In this document: piece by piece, positions 32,998 to 45,060 of the stretch
How positions within the stretch are numbered: position 1 is the stretch's first letter
Layout of the letters: the number at the start of each line of letters is the position of its first letter
NCBI GenBank assembly: GCA_965153455.1
Contig: OZ234503.1
Location: 16,001,118 to 16,065,117 of the forward strand
Reading direction: 5' to 3'
DNA: 64,000 nucleotides
DNA from: Sphagnum compactum
Lineage: Eukaryota; Bryophyta; Sphagnopsida; Sphagnales
Position numbers and translations under genes: made by a program
The notes under the pieces: generated by a model
Database searches by the model: none
What the model was told of the DNA's origin: nothing
The model's input: the letters and a program-made list of their open reading frames with translations, nothing else

Positions 32998-33100
32998 GTT
33001 AAGGTGGATTTCCCAAGCGGGATTAGGAAAACCCGATTTTAATGAAGGCGAATTTAACAAAGCGAGATTTGGTAAAGGCGGATTTTGCAAAGCCGGTTTG
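32998..33100. repeat. GGCGGATTTTG tandem repeat, left part
   Basis: Units of about 20-27 bp such as AAAGGCGGATTTTGCAAAGC repeat imperfectly. The array is interrupted by a solo LTR and resumes at 33920. Confidence 0.8.
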
Positions 33101-33919
33101 TGACGCGCTCCTTGGTCCCGGGGTGAACCCACTTGAGGGTTCACCAATGTGAAGTTGCGGAAAGTTGGGACCGAAGGGCACGCTCCCGACTTCCAATTCT
33201 AGAAAGGGGTAGAGGGTCGAGTTGGAAGCCCCAAGATTAGACTAGGAAGATGGACTAGTAGATCAAGCACGAATCTGCATCCAAAACCAACCACAAATGG
33301 GTTAGTTCACATTCGGGAACACCCTTGGGTGTTGGGACAAGCCACGGGCACTTTGGACTACTTGACTCACCACGGCTCGGACTCGGGGGAAGCCACCACC
33401 TTCCCCCTTATAGTATTCTCTGCAGCTCACCACGGAGGCTACATCCAAATGGCACATTTTCTTGGGACTCCCGAAATGGAGTCCCGAAACTGTCCCGGTG
33501 GGACTCCCGAAACTTTGAACGGTCATAACTCCCGATTCCGGAGTCCGATTGCGACGAGGTCTAAACCAAAGTTGTAGCCCTCGTCGAGATCTTTCCAGCG
33601 CCATGTCGCACTCCCTCAGGCGACGTCGGGAAAGGGTCGATTCCCGACTTTTAGTGGTCGGGAGTCAAACTGCCAGTTTGACTCCCGACCTTTCTTTTGC
33701 CCATAACTTGGGCTGCAGATGTCCGAATGGCCAATGCGAGGCCATTTTCGATATCTACGTTTCAAGAACTTTCCAATGACACCAAGAACACCTCAATGCG
33801 AGGTGTTTTGGGCCTTGCTGTCGAGCTCTGAACATTCGGGAGTCCCGGAGAACTCAAGTCTCCAACTTTTCCAAGTGTTGGGCTTCACCCCCACACTTGG
33901 ACAAAGTGGGGTTGCGACA
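33101..33919 (-). mobile_element. Solo LTR, 819 bp, opposite orientation
   Basis: The plus strand starts TGACGCGCTCC and ends GGTTGCGACA, the reverse complement of the LTR at 10011-10843. The flanks GTTTG (33096-33100 and 33920-33924) are a 5-bp target-site duplication. It splits a tandem repeat cleanly, so the insertion is younger than that array. In the element's own orientation the target site is CAAAC, the same as for the first copy. Confidence 0.92.
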
Positions 33920-34065
33920 GTTTGAATAAGGCGGATTTTGCAAAGCCAGTTTGAATAAGGCGGATTTTGGAAACCGGGTTTAAATAAGGTGGATTTGGCA
34001 AACCCAATTTTTGCAACAACGAATCGCGGTTTTTTGGCAATACGCGGTTTGGCAAAGATGGATAT
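33920..34065. repeat. GGCGGATTTTG tandem repeat, right part
   Basis: Continuation of the array at 32998, with units TTTGAATAAGGCGGATTTTG repeated and decaying towards 34060, where B element 7 starts. Confidence 0.8.
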
Positions 34066-34428
34066 GGGTGTAATGCCGTGGGCTGTGGGCTATTTGACTG
34101 GGAAAAATACACAGCAGTGCCGGGCTGTTGAGGGCGAGTGCCAAGCTGTTTTTGTTGACCTTTTTCATTTTTTGTTACTTTTTGTTACTTTTTTTATTGC
34201 TCGTAAATTTTAGAAGTTACTTTCTACTGTTGAAAGGGGTGAGGTTTGTTACTTTTTGTACCTTTTTTTACTGCTGGTAACTATGATCAAATATTTTTTA
34301 CTGGGCCAGGGGAATTACTGGTTTCATTGTGCAAGGGGGGAACTTGAAAGGGTGCACCTTGATTTTTTATTTTTTTATTATTGAGGGGGAGGGGGGGTGG
34401 AGGTATGGAGTTTTTTTTAGGGTCCCTA
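34066..34428 (+). repeat. B element 7 (head partly lost)
   Basis: It lacks the left hairpin arm but keeps GTAATGCCGTGGGCTGTGGG, the TTTGAC block, AGTGCCGGGCTG, GTTACTTTTTGTTACTT words and a short G-rich tail. Confidence 0.75.
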
Positions 34429-34430
34429 TA

Positions 34431-34462
34431 CATATGATTTGCGCACTACGCTCGCAGTGTGT
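34431..34462 (+). repeat. B element head stub fused to LRR pseudogene
   Basis: Only TATACATATGATTTGCGCAC and the following TACGCTCGCAGTGTG are present. The B sequence then stops and LRR-coding DNA begins. Confidence 0.75.
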
Positions 34463-34475
34463 CAGCGATTCATAT

Positions 34476-36729
34476 GCACGGAGCTGAATTGCGAGGATAC
34501 CTTTCAGAGGCACGGAGCTGAATTGCGAGGATACCTTTCAGAGGCAGTGGGGAAATTGGGACAACTTCAGATCCTAAGACTTCGAGGAAATCATTAGAGC
34601 GGTACTATTCCGCCATCGCTCGCTAACTGCTCACAACTGCGAGCTCTCTACTGGTAAGAGAACGATTTCTCCGATCCCATTCCAGCCGAGATCGTCACCG
34701 GATCAGGAGTTCTGCAGCAGCCGGAGGTTCTACATCTGGCATCTAAGAGTCTCACAGGAAGCATACCAGTTCAGATCGGTAATCTCAAAAGACTGCGCAT
34801 CCTCGATCGGTCGAGGAATCTCGTCACAGGTACCATTCCACCAGGCGTGGGAAATCGTTCTGTTCTCACAACCGTAGCACTCCAACAAAACTTCCTCACC
34901 GGAGAGTTGCCATCAGAGCTAAGTGGCTCGTCGAATCTTCAGGACTTAACGTGGAACCAGAAATAGCTCTCTGGCACAATTCCATGAAACCTCAGCAATT
35001 GCAGTAAGCTTCAAACCTTAGGCCCGGGAGGCAACGGTTTCTTAGGTGCCATAAAATTGAACTTCAACAATCTTGCGGAGCTTCAAATCTTGCAACGGGA
35101 CAACAATCAACTCAACGGGTCCCTGCCAGAGCAGCTCGGCAACGTGGTTTCCTCACCGGAAGTTTCAACGGGTGGAAACTCTTTCTCCGGTCCCATTCCA
35201 TCCACATTTGGCACCCAGATCGTGTACCTGGAGAACTCGAATTTCTCGCAAAATCTTCTCTCCGGTAGCATTCCTCCATCCATTTTCAGTTGGAAGATGT
35301 TGCAAATCCTGGACCTGCACGGGAACAGCCTCAACCAATCTATTCCATGGAACCGGACACAACTCACGGCTCTTCAGATTCCCTCCCTCTCTTCCAATCA
35401 GTTCTCAGGTTCCATCCCCACAGGCATCGGAGATACGGTCAATCCGACGTACGTCTCCTCGGACAGAAACCAGTCGTCCGGATCTGTTCCTGCGGAGTTC
35501 GGACGACTTTCCAAATCGAATGTTTTGTCAAGGGCTCTGAATAATCCGACCGGATAGATTCCCGGAAATCTCTCTCTTTGTTACAAGCTTCAAGTTCTCA
35601 ATCTGCGAAGAAATCAACTGTGAGGTACCATCCCCTCATCTTTCGGGTCTCTCCAGCATCTTCAATTTCTGGACTTGAGTGGGAACCAACCGTCTGGAAA
35701 CCTCCCTGTTAAGCTGGGAAAGTGCGTACGTTTGCAAACGCCGGAACTCAGCAACCAAAATTTGACAGGAAGCATTCCTTCTTCATACACCTCACTTAGC
35801 AATCTGCAGAGTTTCTGTCTCGCAAACAACTATCCGGTGGGCCGATCGGTGAAATTCCTGTAGGATTTGCTACTTCTGCCGGCCGGGAAGCTTTCTTTGT
35901 CAGGGGAAATGGCCTCAACGGCACCATTCCGACAGATCTCGGTGCCCTCTCAAAGTTATCTTCTCCGTCTCTGTCCAACAATCTTCTTTCTGGCCAGATA
36001 CCCGTGCCAATCGGCAAGGACTTCAATCTTGCAGTTCCGTCGCGGAGGAACAATCAGCTTAACGGGTGGATCCCAATGGAGCTCGGTGCACTCTCCAACC
36101 TCGAAGAACCTGACGTCGGCAGGAACCAACTTTCTGGCAGCATTCCTCCAGACCTGGCAAACTATAGCAGGCCGTCCTATCTTAGTCCGGACAGATACAA
36201 TCGGATGGGAGAAATCCCAGCGGAAGTTTCAGAGGGAGAGCAGCTTCACGAGTTTTTTCTGCAACAGAATGCTTTCCAAGGGACCATCCCTTTAAGCTCG
36301 GGAAACTTGACACCGTCGCAGAATTCGGATCTCGGAAATAACAAGCTCAACGGTTCCATTCCAGGAACTCCGGGCGGTCTCACCAACCTTGAGACCTTCA
36401 ACGTCTCGGAGAACAATTTGCAGGGCCTCATTCCAACAGTTCTTACCACAAGGTTTAACGCTTCTTCATTCGCCGGAAATCCACTCCTGCGTGGCACCCC
36501 ACTTACGGGTTGACAGGCAATCGGTCATCATCACTCAAGCGGGTGGAGTACAGGGGCAATCGTGGGTACGGATGTGGGAGGAGCAGGGCCACTAGCCCTT
36601 ATTATACTCCCATCTATTCCTGGTCTCGGTATCTGTGTAGGTCGGCAGAGAAGAGGGACCACAGGAGCGAAAGCAAAAGCAGTCGCAGAGACACTTATCG
36701 TCATGTTTCATGTTTCCTTCTTCAAATAG
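34476..36729 (+). pseudogene. LRR receptor-like kinase, extracellular part, pseudogene
   Basis: The plus strand reads as about 26 leucine-rich repeats of the plant type (LxxLxLxxNxLxGxIPxxL), for example GNSFSGPIPSTF, LTGSIPVQIGNLKRL and NKLNGSIPGTPGGLTNLETF. It ends in a cap FAGNPLLRGTPL and a membrane-like segment GAIVGTDVGGAGPLALIILP followed by a basic stretch. The order and ends resemble large plant LRR receptor kinases with about 25 repeats, which sit in the plasma membrane. At least six in-frame stops, one frameshift between 35863 and 36004, and a stop at 36511 break it. The kinase domain is missing after VMFHV, and no introns are visible. A 34-bp direct duplication sits at its 5' end (34476 and 34510). 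Many structural Leu positions are Pro. Confidence 0.9.
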
Positions 36730-37394
36730 CCCAACGGCACAGACATCGTCAACTCGAGCTCATCAGTCTCGAGTTCATCTTCCGTGCAGAATCCACCAGG
36801 TACATTTTTGACAACGGAGGCAGAACAAGCATCGTTAGTTCATAATCCACACGGAGAATCCAGCACGTTCATTTGCCGTTCGTGACAAAAGAAAACGATC
36901 AATTTGAACGTAAAGATCGCTAGGCAGCTCACCACACATACGAGGATAAATCCTCAAGTCTCTAATCATGCACGGAGATCCGTCGACGTCAAGTGCGGAC
37001 TCATCACGGTTTTTGTCTATTGCCATTTGCCCATTCGGGCATGGGAACCCGACATAGAATACTTCTCACAAGTAAGTCGGGAGGTGGGCTGTGCGAGTCT
37101 TCCGACGTCGGGTCTTCCACTACCATCGTGCCATAATCAGTCAGATGCGATCAACTCTCAGGGGTCCCGTATGGCGGTGTTGAAGCCCATTCGACTTAGA
37201 ATTTAAGATACGAATTAATCTGGATGCGGTCTCCCCATCGGCGCCGCAGAGGAAAAAGAGCAGCCAGCACCATCAACAAGCAAGGTACGGCACGGTGCAC
37301 AAAGCGCGAACCCTTTTCCCTACCACAGCCTCTCCACTCGCTACTTGCAGCAGCACGTGCTTAGACCCGAATATAGCAGCCATGCAAGGGATTC
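36730..37394. other. Unassigned DNA after the LRR pseudogene
   Basis: A Ser-rich reading (NSSSSVSSSSS) continues briefly beyond the last stop, then nothing recognisable. No kinase motif (GxGxxG, HRD, DFG) is found here. Confidence 0.45.
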
Positions 37395-38452
37395 GGTAGT
37401 TCAATCTAGAGTTTTTAACATGAACGCAACATAAGAGTGGCAACAGTAAGCCCATCCATCACTCTCTCTGCACTCATCGTTTCTTTTCCTTCCGCTTGCA
37501 CAGCTCACTCGATAAACCGGGTACCCTACTAACACACGAAAAACAGCAGGCAGAAAAGGAGGGGATGCTAACTTTGAAAGCACATGTCAGGAACACCGGT
37601 GGGAGACGGAATGCAAAGCATCAAGGTACCCAAGCCGATCTTCGTATCGATTCCACAACGTGACAGGGGCGTATTCCACATCCAGAGATGAAGTTCTCAA
37701 TACAAGAAAATAAACCCAACAAATCGGAAAGTAAACAAAGATAAACAAACCACAGTTTAATTTCTGAGAACAGGGTAGGGTTTGACCCCTTACCCGGGGG
37801 GTCAGGGTCTCAAGGTTTAGCCACGAGGGTTACAAGCAACGAGAAAGAAATTATATATGCATCAAACTTAATTATGTTCTACCAGAAGCAACGAGAAAAA
37901 AATTATATAAACATCAAACTTAGTTATGTTTCTATGTAGATGGGAGGATGGGAGTAAGCTGCCAGACGTTCTTGGCGTAATTCCAATGGTGTACAAAGAA
38001 CATCCAGAATCACATAAGGTTTCATTCCTGGTAATAGATGGACTCAGCTTCTCACCAGTATTGGTATATGAGGAGGAGCTAGACAAAGAGGCTTTGAGCA
38101 TCTAAACAGGATTTTCGGAAATCTCAGCTTTAAGGTTAGAAAACCAGGCAGCTAAGCAACCCAGTTTCCCTGCACAAGGAATGGATCAAATTCTTCTGAT
38201 ACCACCCCTCCTAACCGTTAAAGAGACACATCCTCTCTCGAAAGAGTCAATCGCCGGAAAGATTCAGCTCCCTATCCTAACGGGGAGCACGGATACATAC
38301 CCTAACCATGCAGACGTGGATGCAACAATCCTCGTTTTTCGTAGATGAAAGGAATTCTCATAGTTTGGCAGAAGCATGAAGGAACAACAGGTTTCAAATG
38401 GGAACCGAGGATATTTGACTCGGTGATGTACAACGGTGAATTAATAACACTC
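37395..38452. repeat. 1.05-kb segmental duplication, copy 1
   Basis: Bases from TTCGGTAGTTCAATCTAGAG to GGTGAATTAATAACACTCTC recur at about 51820-52874 with about 99% identity. The segment holds an internal near-duplicate of about 55-60 bp (AGCAACGAGAAAGAAATTAT at 37838 and its variant at about 37889) and a candidate terminal exon. Here the sequence continues past the point where copy 2 is cut by a B element. Confidence 0.92.
37940..38105 (+). CDS. Candidate 3'-terminal exon, copy 1
   Basis: After the acceptor TTTCTATGTAG the plus strand reads WEDGSKLPDVLGVIPMVY, KEHPESHKVSFLVIDGLS and FSPVLVYEEELDKEALSI, then TAA. The acidic, hydrophobic-patterned peptide looks like real protein. I do not recognise the family. 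The copy at 52366-52531 has the same reading with Glu to Lys at one site. Confidence 0.45.
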
Positions 38453-39194
38453 TCGGGCTTCTGCTCAACGCTGACAAGGAAAAAAATCCGACTCAGGAGG
38501 ATGGCTCAACGAGATTCGAAACAAAACCATGCACCCACTCCTCCATGAAAGGTCGGTCTGACTATATGATACAGGAATCCATTCCGGCCACTTTCTCCTT
38601 CTCCACTAAACCATTCGGTGGAGCCAAGTATTTATGCACACTTCTCGTAGGACCTGCACCATTCGTCCAGAAGAATCAGAGGTCTACTTCGGGTGGGCGG
38701 TGTCGCCGCGATTATATACTCAATTGTTAGCACGAGAAATCTAGACCTAGTAATCGTAAGCACCACTAATGACAGCAGATAGAACATCTGTTACGTTTCA
38801 GCGTCAAATCATCTCGGCCTGCTTCGTGGAAGAAAGTCCAAGAAAACCGAGGGATCGGGTGAGACAACAAATCCGACCGTCGTTGGTGTTTTCAGCAGGG
38901 AGTCAGTGCATCCGTTTGACAAGGAGATGAGTTCAGGAAGAAAGTGACATCTTTATGGTGTTTCTAGAAGGAATTTACACATGTTGGGTCAAATGGTAAT
39001 GGACACCGTTCTGAACATGGCAAGCACAAATGGTAGGAGTCTTCAAATTCATTGGACAAAGGAGGTGTCTGGAACAAAAGAAGTATAACCAAAGCTGACG
39101 ACAATAAAGTCCTGCGGGGAGCCCTGATGAAGAGGGAAACTCAAAGTTTGCGGGTCTCATGTGGACACAATGTTCAGATAACACAAAAAACTCG
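38453..39194. other. Unassigned DNA
   Basis: No gene could be supported. It passes into the array prefix at about 39195. Confidence 0.4.
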
Positions 39195-40798
39195 AAGCGG
39201 AATACAAAAGCAGGGGAGCGGGGAGAGGGGGAAGATAGAAGTATTGGAAAAGCGGAAAAAGTGGGGAAGTTGAGGAAATAAAAGCAAAAAAAAGGGTAAT
39301 TTTGGTGAAAGGGGAGCGGGGCTGGCGAGAGGCGAAATATTTTGGGCAAAGGTGAATAGAGAGGGAGTGCGCAGAATATTTTGGTTAAAGCGGAATAGGG
39401 CGGGCGAGGGTTTAAATATTTAGAGTAAAAGGGGGTAGAGCGGGGCAAAGGGGGATAATGGGGGTAAAACAGGGCAAGTGTGGAATAATTAGGGTAAAGG
39501 CGAGTAGAGCGAGGTAAATTGGAATATTTTGGCGAAAAAGGAATAGAAAGGGGTAAAGTGGAAGGTTTGGGGTAAAGATGAATAGAGGAAGGTGTTAAAG
39601 TATAGGATTTAGAGACAAATATTTGTAATTTTGTTAGAAAATAATTTTTATGCGCGGTTAGAGGGTTTGAGACAAGGGGGATGACGTAATCTTTTGAGTA
39701 AAGTTATAATAAGGGGGGGGGGGGGGGAAGGGAGAATAACAAGGAAAGACATAAAAGGAATTGACAAAAAAGGGTGAAAAGTAAAAAAGTATAACATAAA
39801 GGGAAGAAAAGTAAAAAGGTTTAGCAAAATTTGGAGAGAGCGGGAAATTATGGAAACGATGGGCACAAGCGAAAAGGTTTAAGAGAAGCGGGGCAAAGGG
39901 AAGCGTGAAGGTTATGAAAGGTAGAAGCGATGTAGGAGAATATTTGAACGGTAAAAACGCGAAGCGATAAATATAGAAAGAATAGGGCGAGAGAAAAGTT
40001 ATAAGGTAATTTTGCATAAGGAGGGGAGAAAGCAAAAGGATTTGCATAAAGAAGGATAAAGCAAATAAGCTTAACATTGGGGTAAAGCGCGGTAAAGCAA
40101 GAAAAAGGCCGATAAAACGCGGTAAGCGGGAGAAAGCAATGTAAAGCGATGTAAACGGGAGAAAGTGGATAAAGTGCAATAAGCGAGAGAAAGCGGATAA
40201 AGCGCGATAAGCGAGAGAAAGCGGGGTAAAGAGCGGTAAGCAAGAGAAAGCGCGCGAAAGCGTGGTAAGCGAGAGAAAGCTGGGTAAAGCGCGGTAAGCA
40301 AGATAAAGCCCGATAAGCGAGGAAAGCGGCGTAAAGCGTAGTAAGCGGGAGAAAGCGGGGTAAAGCGTAGTAAGCGGGAGATAGTGTGATCAAGCAGAAT
40401 AAGCGGGAGAAAGCGCGATAAAGCGGAATAAGTGAGACAAAGCGGGACAAAGCGGAAGAAAGCGCGATAATGCGACGTAAAGCGTAATAAGCGGGAGAAA
40501 GCGGGGTAAAGCGCAATAAGCGAGAAAAAGCGGAGTAAAGCACAGTGAGCGGGAGATAGTGCGATAAAGCGGAATAAGCGACAGAAAACAGGAGAAAGCG
40601 GGGTAAAGCGGGGTAAAGCGGGGTAAAAACGATAAGCAAAATAAAGCACGGTAAGGCGGGGAAAGCTTCGTAAAGCGCGATAAGTGAGAAAGCAGGAGGT
40701 AAAGTGCAGTAAGCGAGAGAAAGCATGATAAAGCGGAATAAACGAGAGAAAGCGAGAGAAAGCGAGATAAAGCAGGGTAAAGCGAGGTAAAGCACTTA
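39195..40798. repeat. Array A3: prefix plus AAAGCG-type tandem array
   Basis: The prefix (39195-40060) shares words with A2 and A4, including GACAAGGGGGATGACGTAAT and AAAGGTTTAGCAAAATTTGG. The regular array (40060-40798) is built from AAAGCGGGGT, AAGCGAGAG and AAAGCGGAAT words, G/A-rich on the plus strand. The right end is joined to B element 8. Confidence 0.9.
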
Positions 40799-41590
40799 AG
40801 GTATGATCCGAGCATCATGGGCATAATGCCGGGGGCTGGGGGCTGTTTGACCAGATTTTATACACAGTGGTGCCGGGCTGTTTTAGCATGGTGCCGGGCT
40901 GTTTTTGTTGACTTTAGTTACTTTTAATTACTTTTTTTTACTGGTGGTAAGTTTTGACAGTTACTTTTTACTGGGTTTAGGGGTAAAAGATGTTACTTTT
41001 TGTTACTTTTTTACTGGCTGTAACTTTAGGGGGGAAAGGGGTACATTTTGGGGTTAAATGTTTTTTTCATTGTGGAGGGGCTAGGGAGGGGTTCAGCGGG
41101 GGGTAATTTTTTTTACAATGTCATTATGGGACGGGGGGTTTTTAGGGTGCACCTTGATTTTCTTTTTTTTCTTTTTTTTACTATTGAAGGGTGGAGGGCA
41201 TTTTTTTAGGTTTCCCTGGATATATGAAAAGGTAGAAGGAGGAGGGGGGAAAGGGGTACATTTAAGGTTTTGTAGAAATGTTTTTTTCATCGTGGAGTGG
41301 CTAGGGAGAGGTTCACCGGGGGGTTTTTAGGAAGGGCAAAATTCATTATGGGACGGGGGAAAGGGTGCACCGGGGGAAAGGGTGCACCTTGAGTTTTTTT
41401 CTTCTTTATTTTACTATTGAGGGGGAGGGGGGTGGAGGTGAATGTTTTTTTTTTTGGCCTTCATTTGACATGTGGAAGGAGGAAGGGAAAGGGATATATA
41501 TATATATATATTTTTTAATATTGTTTTTTGATTGTGGAGTGGGTAGGGACAAGACAGGGGGTCAAATTTTGGAATTTGGTGTTCCTAAAT
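40799..41590 (+). repeat. B element 8 (one-mismatch hairpin)
   Basis: It starts TAAGGTATGATCCGAGC. The hairpin GCATCATGGGCATAATGC (40812-40829) has a single mismatch. The words GGTGCCGGGCTG occur twice, then GTTACTTTTTACTGG and repeated tail units with TGGATATATGAAAAGG. Confidence 0.82.
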
Positions 41591-41740
41591 GAATGCATTC
41601 CTTACGATTCCTTCAAGTTCCCACCAAATGGCCAATGGCTTTTTGGTATGTTCCCTATGTTCCCAATAACATCACCCTTTCTGTTATAGGTTTTGACCCC
41701 AAGTTCCTCTTATCGTCCGCAAAGAATATGCAGATCAAAG

Positions 41741-42960
41741 AGGTGCAACTCAAACATGTATGTACAGATTGATCAAGAGCGTGACAGCCTCGGAAGACCA
41801 CAGGTTCGATTTCAGACATACAGAAAGGGACCGTGAGGAACTACAACAATCGCCAATGGATGAACGAATTTGGGTGCACAAGAAAGCCAACGGTTTCAGT
41901 GTTGAGAGATCGGAGGACAAGAAGAAACATCTGTCACAGGAAGAGATGGACAATCCACCGAAAAGTCTGGCTGCTGCCAAAGCAAGCATAGCTTCCAAGG
42001 ATGCCCCAGCCCGATAGAGATTGAAATTGAGCTTGACCTCAGTAATTCATTGGTGGCCAAAATTCTTCTCTCCACCTTCAACTACCTGCAGGTCTTGCAA
42101 ATGTGGTTGGCACATGAGAAGCAAATTCCGAAGGAGAACGGAATACTCGTAAATTTTCCCTTGTGGATGCTTCGTTTGTGTTTCTGATGAAGCTCCCCGA
42201 TTGGTTGATCGTTGGGGACTTACAGGTTGATCTACGATTGGAGGACGTGGTTGCTGGAAGAGACATGTTTGTGCGGGATGTCCATGCAAAAGAACTGGAC
42301 ACCCTGCTGTGCAAAAACTTAAGGAACGAGTCTTCCGGTAGCACCTGAAGAAAGTCTTACATCTGCACATGCGGAACTCAACGATCTCCACAGCCCAGGT
42401 TCCGACATGCAGAGAAGCCATGTGCCCGGCTACGGATCAACGAGGAGGCTATTCAAAAACTGAAGGAGAAGCTTAGCAAAGCTGAACCTAATGTCCAAGA
42501 GATGGAGGAAAAAATTGATTGCTCCGGAGTGGACCGTGCAACGACTGGCAAGTGAGATATCGGAGGGTGAACTTTGCCTCAGTCAGAAGGAGAGGGAGGC
42601 AGCATTGCTACAAAAGCATCTGTTCTCAGACCTTATAAGCCAACAGAAGAGGAAGGGTTTAGGGCGATGCTCGAAATGAAATGCAACTCGGAGGAAGTAT
42701 TGAACACAAATCTAACGAAATGGGGCTGAAGCCTGCACGCTTACCCGCGGAGTACGGGGCATGGAGAACGAGAGAGATGAATGGAAGACTCTGGAGGCCC
42801 AACAAACAATAGAGCGGGATGCGATTAGAACTGCATCGGCCCAGGTTTACAAACAGCCTCCGCGACCACAGAGCCTGCAGTCGAGAGAGGCGTTGAATTG
42901 CAAAGAGGCCAATGGACCGACCGGAAGGAGGGAAGGACCCCAAGTTTGTCAAAGGGGGGG
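41741..42960 (+). pseudogene. Decayed coiled-coil protein gene
   Basis: Across frames the plus strand keeps heptad-like, charged helical stretches: FRHTERDREELQQSPMDERI, INEEAIQKLKEKLSKAEPNV followed by QEMEEKI, VQRLASEISEGELCLSQKER, AMLEMKCNSEEVLNTNLTKW and ERDEWKTLEAQQTIERDAIR. Several stops and frame changes separate them, so it is not translatable as one protein. The pattern fits the long coiled coil of a plant kinesin or a similar filament-associated protein. No motor domain is present, so the family is not fixed. Confidence 0.45.
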
Positions 42961-44198
42961 GGAAAGTGGGGGGGCTCCTAAACTGTCTTGTTTTATAAAC
43001 AAAAAACAGACTGTGAAAAAACCAGGAAGGGTAAAATTTAAAAGGGGATAAACTGGTTCGATTGTGAACTTCTTAGGGTTTATCTCCATTTCTTGTTTCT
43101 TTTTATGGCAGCCTACAATTTTTTTGGGTCCCTGAGAACGAGCGAAGGTCATCCGTCGGTATCGATCATCGCACCGGGTCCTCGTTTGGAGTTCGCGTCC
43201 CGAGACAGGCAACGATCGGAAAATTCGGGAATGGTGCAAGCCAGATGAACAACACCCTATATATAGGAAGGAGGGAATTAGAAGACCAAAAAGCCCGAGA
43301 AGAAAGAGGATAAATACAAATAGAGAGAGAAGCAGAAAAAATGGAGACAAATCCAGGTTTACGGGAGGAAGCCCACAGAAAGCCCAGCGAGAGAAATTTG
43401 GGAGCAAAAACCACGGGGAGCATCCTTGAGTTCCCCATTTCTACGAATCCGAAGTAGAATAGAAAGAGAATCAACGGGACCCGAGGAGCCCAGAAGAAGG
43501 GGAAGGGAGGACAAACAAGAAGGGGAAGCACCACCCCGTTAACAAACTCGAAACAAAGAGCACAGATCCTGCCTCCGACGTGATGGACCCCACAGAGACA
43601 CCGGGTCGAGTCCGACGGACCATGAGCGGCAACAAGTCGATCGAGCGATCCTCAAGTAACATCCGCCTCGAACCACCGACTGCTCCCAAGTTGGCCATGA
43701 GCCCTTCCAGAAGCGGATCGTTTCGTGTTTACACCTTGATGGCATAACAACCTAGATGAATCATACGTTTGGCGAAGTACCGGGAAATTGATCGGGGAAT
43801 CGGGGAGGGAGAGCCTACTAAACCATTGTCAAAACTAAGTCCGTGCACAGGATAGCCCATGCATGCGTCAAATGAAGATTCTTCAGCCCATATTCATACG
43901 CATGTTTAAGAGAAACGTAACAGCGTATACGGTGCAAGTATTGCAGTATGAACAAAAGAAATAAGTCCGACGGCACGAAGACTATGCGTCGATGGAAGGA
44001 TGAGTTAACCCCGGTGTCCGGACCCGATCGAGAAAGCAGGTACCATGAACGTAGTATGCAAAGGAACATCTCTCACCGAGGCTTCAAAATAATCTGATCC
44101 GTTGAAGTTCTGACTTGGGTTTCGATCGGGGTAATCAGTTGCTTCTGCAAAGATTGGATCCAAGATAGCCTCGTCTTTGGGATGGTATGATACTTGCC
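42961..44198. other. Unassigned DNA
   Basis: Phe/Leu-rich minus-strand readings occur but show no motif and overlap each other in several frames. No gene or RNA is supported. Confidence 0.4.
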
Positions 44199-45060
44199 TT
44201 AAAGTATGATCCGGGCATTACGAGTGTAATGCCGGTGGCTGGTGGCTGTTTGACCAGGAAAAAAACAAAGCGATGCCCGGCTGTTCTAGTGTAATGCCTG
44301 GCTGTATTTGTTGACCTTTTTCATTTTTTGTTACTTTTTGTTACTTTTTTAACTGGTCGTAAGTTTTGTAAGTTACTTTTTACTGGTGAAAGGGGTAAGG
44401 TTTGTTATTTTTTGTTACTTTTTGTTACTGCTTGTAACTTTGATAAATTACTTTTTACTGGGCCAAGAGGGCCAGGGTTTATATTTGATTCATTGTGGGA
44501 CGGGGGGGAAAGGGTGCACCTTGAGTTTTTTCCTTCATTTTTTTGACTGTTGAGGGGGAGAGAGGGGGGTGGAGGTTGATGTTTTTATTTTCCCCTTCAT
44601 TGGAAATGTGGAAGGAGGAGGGGGGAAAGGGGTTAATTTAAGGGCTTTGGAAATGTTTTTTTCATTGTGGAGAGGCTAGGGAGGGGAAGGGGGTAATTTT
44701 TTTTACAAATTCATTATGGGACGGGGGAAAGGGTGCATCGGGGGAAAGGGTGCACCTTGTTTTTTTTCTTCTTTTTTTTCACTGTTGAGGGGGAGGGGGG
44801 TGGAGGGTAATGTTTTTTTTTTGCCTTCATTTGACATGTGGAAGGAGGAAGGGAAAGGGATGATTTTTTTTTTAATTTTTGTTTTTTCATTGTGGAGTGG
44901 CTAGGGACAGGGGGAACATGAAAGGGTTTTTTTTTTTAATATGTTGAAGGGGGATGGGAGGGAGTTTTTTTTCTATGTTGAAAAGGGATGAGAGGGGGGT
45001 TTTCTTTTTACAAGTTCATAGGGGGGGGGGGGTTAGGGTTGGTTTAATTAATTAAATTTG
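44199..45060 (+). repeat. B element 9 (GGCATTAC-type hairpin)
   Basis: It starts TTAAAGTATGATCCG. The hairpin lies at 44214-44233. GATGCCCGGCTG and AATGCCTGGCTG words, GTTACTTTTTACTGG words and the G/T-rich tail follow. The unit together with 45060-45478 is duplicated at 53498-54866. Confidence 0.86.
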
